Shown here: piece after piece, positions 62,270 to 64,000 of the stretch
Numbering within the stretch: position 1 is the stretch's first letter
Layout of the letters: every line of letters begins with the position of its first letter
DNA from: Plasmopara viticola
Taxonomy: Eukaryota; Oomycota; Peronosporomycetes; Peronosporales; Peronosporaceae
Reading direction: 5' to 3'
Length of the DNA stretch: 64,000 nt
Assembly: GCA_001695595.3 (NCBI GenBank)
Contig: MBPM02000061.1
Span: 310,001-374,000 of the forward strand
Position numbers and translations under genes: made by a program
Notes under the pieces: model-generated
Told to the model about the DNA's origin: nothing
What the model saw: the letters and a program-made list of their open reading frames with translations, nothing else
Database searches by the model: none

Positions 62270-62526
62270 TGCTGAAATAGCTGAAAAGGACAAAAGAGTA
62301 ATAGCAAAGAGTCGGAGCGGAGGAGACCCGGAGCGAAGACACTGAAGCAAAAAAGGGATATTTGAAAAAGATCAATTATTGAGACTTACACTTCTACTTC
62401 TCGTAACCACTCATTCTACATACCGTAATTACCTTAAGCTGTAAAAAGTAAAATTTATGTTGGACCGCGATTCGAATTGGACCGGATTGGGCTATGTACG
62501 TTACTGGGAACCCATAACCCATAATA
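62270..62526 (-). mobile_element. 3' LTR, family 1, about 257 bp, minus orientation
   Basis: On the minus strand it starts TATTATGGGTTATGGG at 62526, right after the purine-rich tract TGAGGGGGCG that ends the minus-strand coding fragment, and ends TATTTCAGC at 62271. It matches 60277-60529. It abuts the broken integrase of the plus-strand element, so this copy probably inserted there or was joined by rearrangement. Confidence 0.8.
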
Positions 62527-62528
62527 CG

Positions 62529-63420
62529 CCCCCTCAATGCGAACACGCAAGTTTGCCGAGCGCTGCCATCAAGTCCTTGTGGTGCGGTCCTGGTAGTCCT
62601 GTCGTCATGATGTCCGCCAGCAAGATCACAGTCTCGCAGTACTCCAACTTGACTCTACTGCGCTTGACCTCATCACAAGTGAGGTGAAACTTGATGTCGA
62701 TGTTCTTGGCCCGATCATGAATCTTCGTCATCCTGATGCACGACAGGTTGTCTTCCAGGATCTTGAGCTCGGGCTCCGACTTGTCCGTTTCTGCAGCAAG
62801 AATCTCGCAGAGTAGACGATGCACCCACTTACCCTCTTGAACGCATAATTTAGCGCGACGTACTCCGCTTCGCTAGTAGACAGCGACATGCTTGACTGCT
62901 TCTTGCTCCCCAGCTCAAAGGAGTACCCATCAGCATAAACACATAGCCCGGAGACGACTTGCGGTCAGCATGATCTCCGGCCCAGTCTGCATTAGAATAT
63001 CCACGAAAGTTGCCGGGCTTGAAGCAAAAACCGTGTGACTTGATTCCTTGCAGGTAGCGTAGAATGCGCTTTAGTGCAATCCAGTGCTCGCCTTGTGGAT
63101 TCTTCATGAAGCGCGAAACGTAGCCAACAGCAAACGCAATGCCGGGGAGACCGCGGTCGTCAAGTGCATAAGAGCAACCACTTATTCACGAAATGGAGCG
63201 TCGACCTTGGATGCTACATCGCTCGAAACAAGTCAGGAGCTCATGTCCTTCGGACATCACAGCCTTGCATTCGTCCGTGCCAGAACGTTTGACAATGTCA
63301 TCCACGTAGCGTCGCTGGCACACTGTCACGCTGCCGTCAGCGTTGTCCACCAGCTCAATCCCCAAAACAGACGTACACTTGCCGCTGTAGCTAAGTCATG
63401 TTCAAGATACGACTGATATA
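62529..63420 (-). mobile_element. Ty1/copia reverse transcriptase end and RNase H (family 1)
   Basis: The minus strand reads A-L-M-H-L-T-T-A near 63150, A-L-K-R-I-L-R-Y-L-Q-G, N-A-D-W-A-G-D-H-A-D-R-K-S-S-P-G-Y-V-F, S-T-S-R near 62860, H-R-L-L-C-E-I-L, D-I-K-F-H-L-T-C-D-E-V and L-A-D-I-M-T-T-G-L, with frameshifts. It is very like 49478-50425, so both come from one family. The 5' part is missing beyond 63420. Confidence 0.87.
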
Positions 63421-63709
63421 GCGCCCATTTGATGGTTAGGCTCGATCCGTACATATCTCAATCAAATTCTCCGACGACGGTTGTCAAATGTACATACGAA
63501 GATGACACGTCAGAATGGGTATGCTTTCCGATTGGCTAAAAACATGTCTTGGAACTGGTATAGTATAGTGAACCTAGCACATAGTAAATGAGTGACTTAG
63601 AGGTAGCAAACAGTTTTGCGAGCTTAGGTCCTTAAATATTTTCATTTTGTATTCAGCCATCTAGATGATCATCAAGTTACCCGTTAGAAATTAAACTTTT
63701 TAGCATATT
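63421..63709 (+). mobile_element. Probable LTR/leader, family 2
   Basis: This AT-rich stretch shares CTTAGAGGTAGCAA and following blocks with the leader of the element at 50507-54028, at the same distance from the gag ATG. No TG start can be placed with confidence. Confidence 0.45.
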
Positions 63710-63930
63710 ATGAGCTCAAGCCCCGCCGACTCTGCCTCTCCATTCTTAAACTCTGCCTTCGCCACCTTGGACGCGTTTACGTTAGGCCAAACTAATGACT
63801 TCGACGTCACCAACTTTCACATCTATAAGTTCAAGATGTAGATAGTGCTGGAGGAGAGAGACTAGTAAGAAGTTGCAAGTGGTGAAGTTAAGCTGGAGCA
63901 CTCCACGAGTGTGATGGACCAGTCGAACTA
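63710..63930 (+). mobile_element. Ty1/copia gag N-terminus (family 2), broken
   Basis: The ATG at 63710 starts M-S-S-S-P-A-D-S, then N-F-H-I-Y-K-F-K-M and a stop, then V-L-E-E-R-D with two stops and V-A-S-G-E-V-K-L-E-H-S. It matches the gag start at 54028 on the other strand. It stops making sense after about 63930; the rest of the window to 64000 shows nothing. Confidence 0.75.
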
Positions 63931-64000
63931 AATTAGTTTCTAGTTTATTGTTTTTAAAAAATCACACAAATAGTGAGAATCTCGAAGTGCGTGAGCGATG

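Noticed and set aside
1..64000. CRISPR array, tRNA or rRNA genes
   Set aside because: No regularly spaced short repeats with unique spacers and no cloverleaf or rRNA core sequence noticed.

Overview
The window looks like nuclear DNA of an oomycete (Phytophthora or downy-mildew type stramenopile). The reasons are long intronless genes, very short intergenic gaps with divergent starts, Inr-like start motifs, a secreted Cys-rich protein with a Thr/Ala/Pro repeat tail, and a gene desert packed with decayed Ty1/copia elements. No tRNA, rRNA or CRISPR array was seen. The organism call is inference; no species can be named from the sequence.

Bases 1-29374 are one giant plus-strand coding region, open from the first base and therefore cut off at its 5' end. 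A single frameshift near 5200 breaks it. It encodes more than 9,700 residues of beta-sandwich modules: about 22 fibronectin type III (FN3) domains, at least five filamin-type Ig repeats, three PA14 domains, many copies of a roughly 110-residue module that starts with Glu-Val-Gln, and six copies of a module with CxxC plus two further cysteines. The striking point is nesting. In about 14 of the 22 FN3 domains, guest modules sit at the same place, after the strand with the Y-x-V-E-W motif and before the strand with the Y-x-x-R-V-x-A-x-N motif. Filamin repeats are interrupted in the same way. This is the best candidate in the window for an undescribed system.

Bases 30307-36233 are a compact housekeeping cluster. 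It holds arginyl-tRNA synthetase (minus), divergent across 52 bp from a tandem UBZ/PHD zinc-finger protein (plus), which converges on an NAD-type xylitol/sorbitol dehydrogenase (minus) with one frameshift. Bases 36234-48650 are gene-poor. They contain a MITE-like inverted-repeat element, gypsy-protease-like remnants, a SWEET sugar transporter (minus), a secreted Cys-rich mucin-like protein (minus), a decayed bZIP-like pseudogene and several short tandem repeats.

From about 48650 to the end the window is a graveyard of Ty1/copia retrotransposons in both orientations. At least nine gag or pol fragments and two LTR families can be recognised, all broken by stops and frameshifts and nested or joined tail to tail. 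The sharp change near 36 kb from dense intact genes to repeat-rich DNA fits the two-compartment genomes known in oomycetes.
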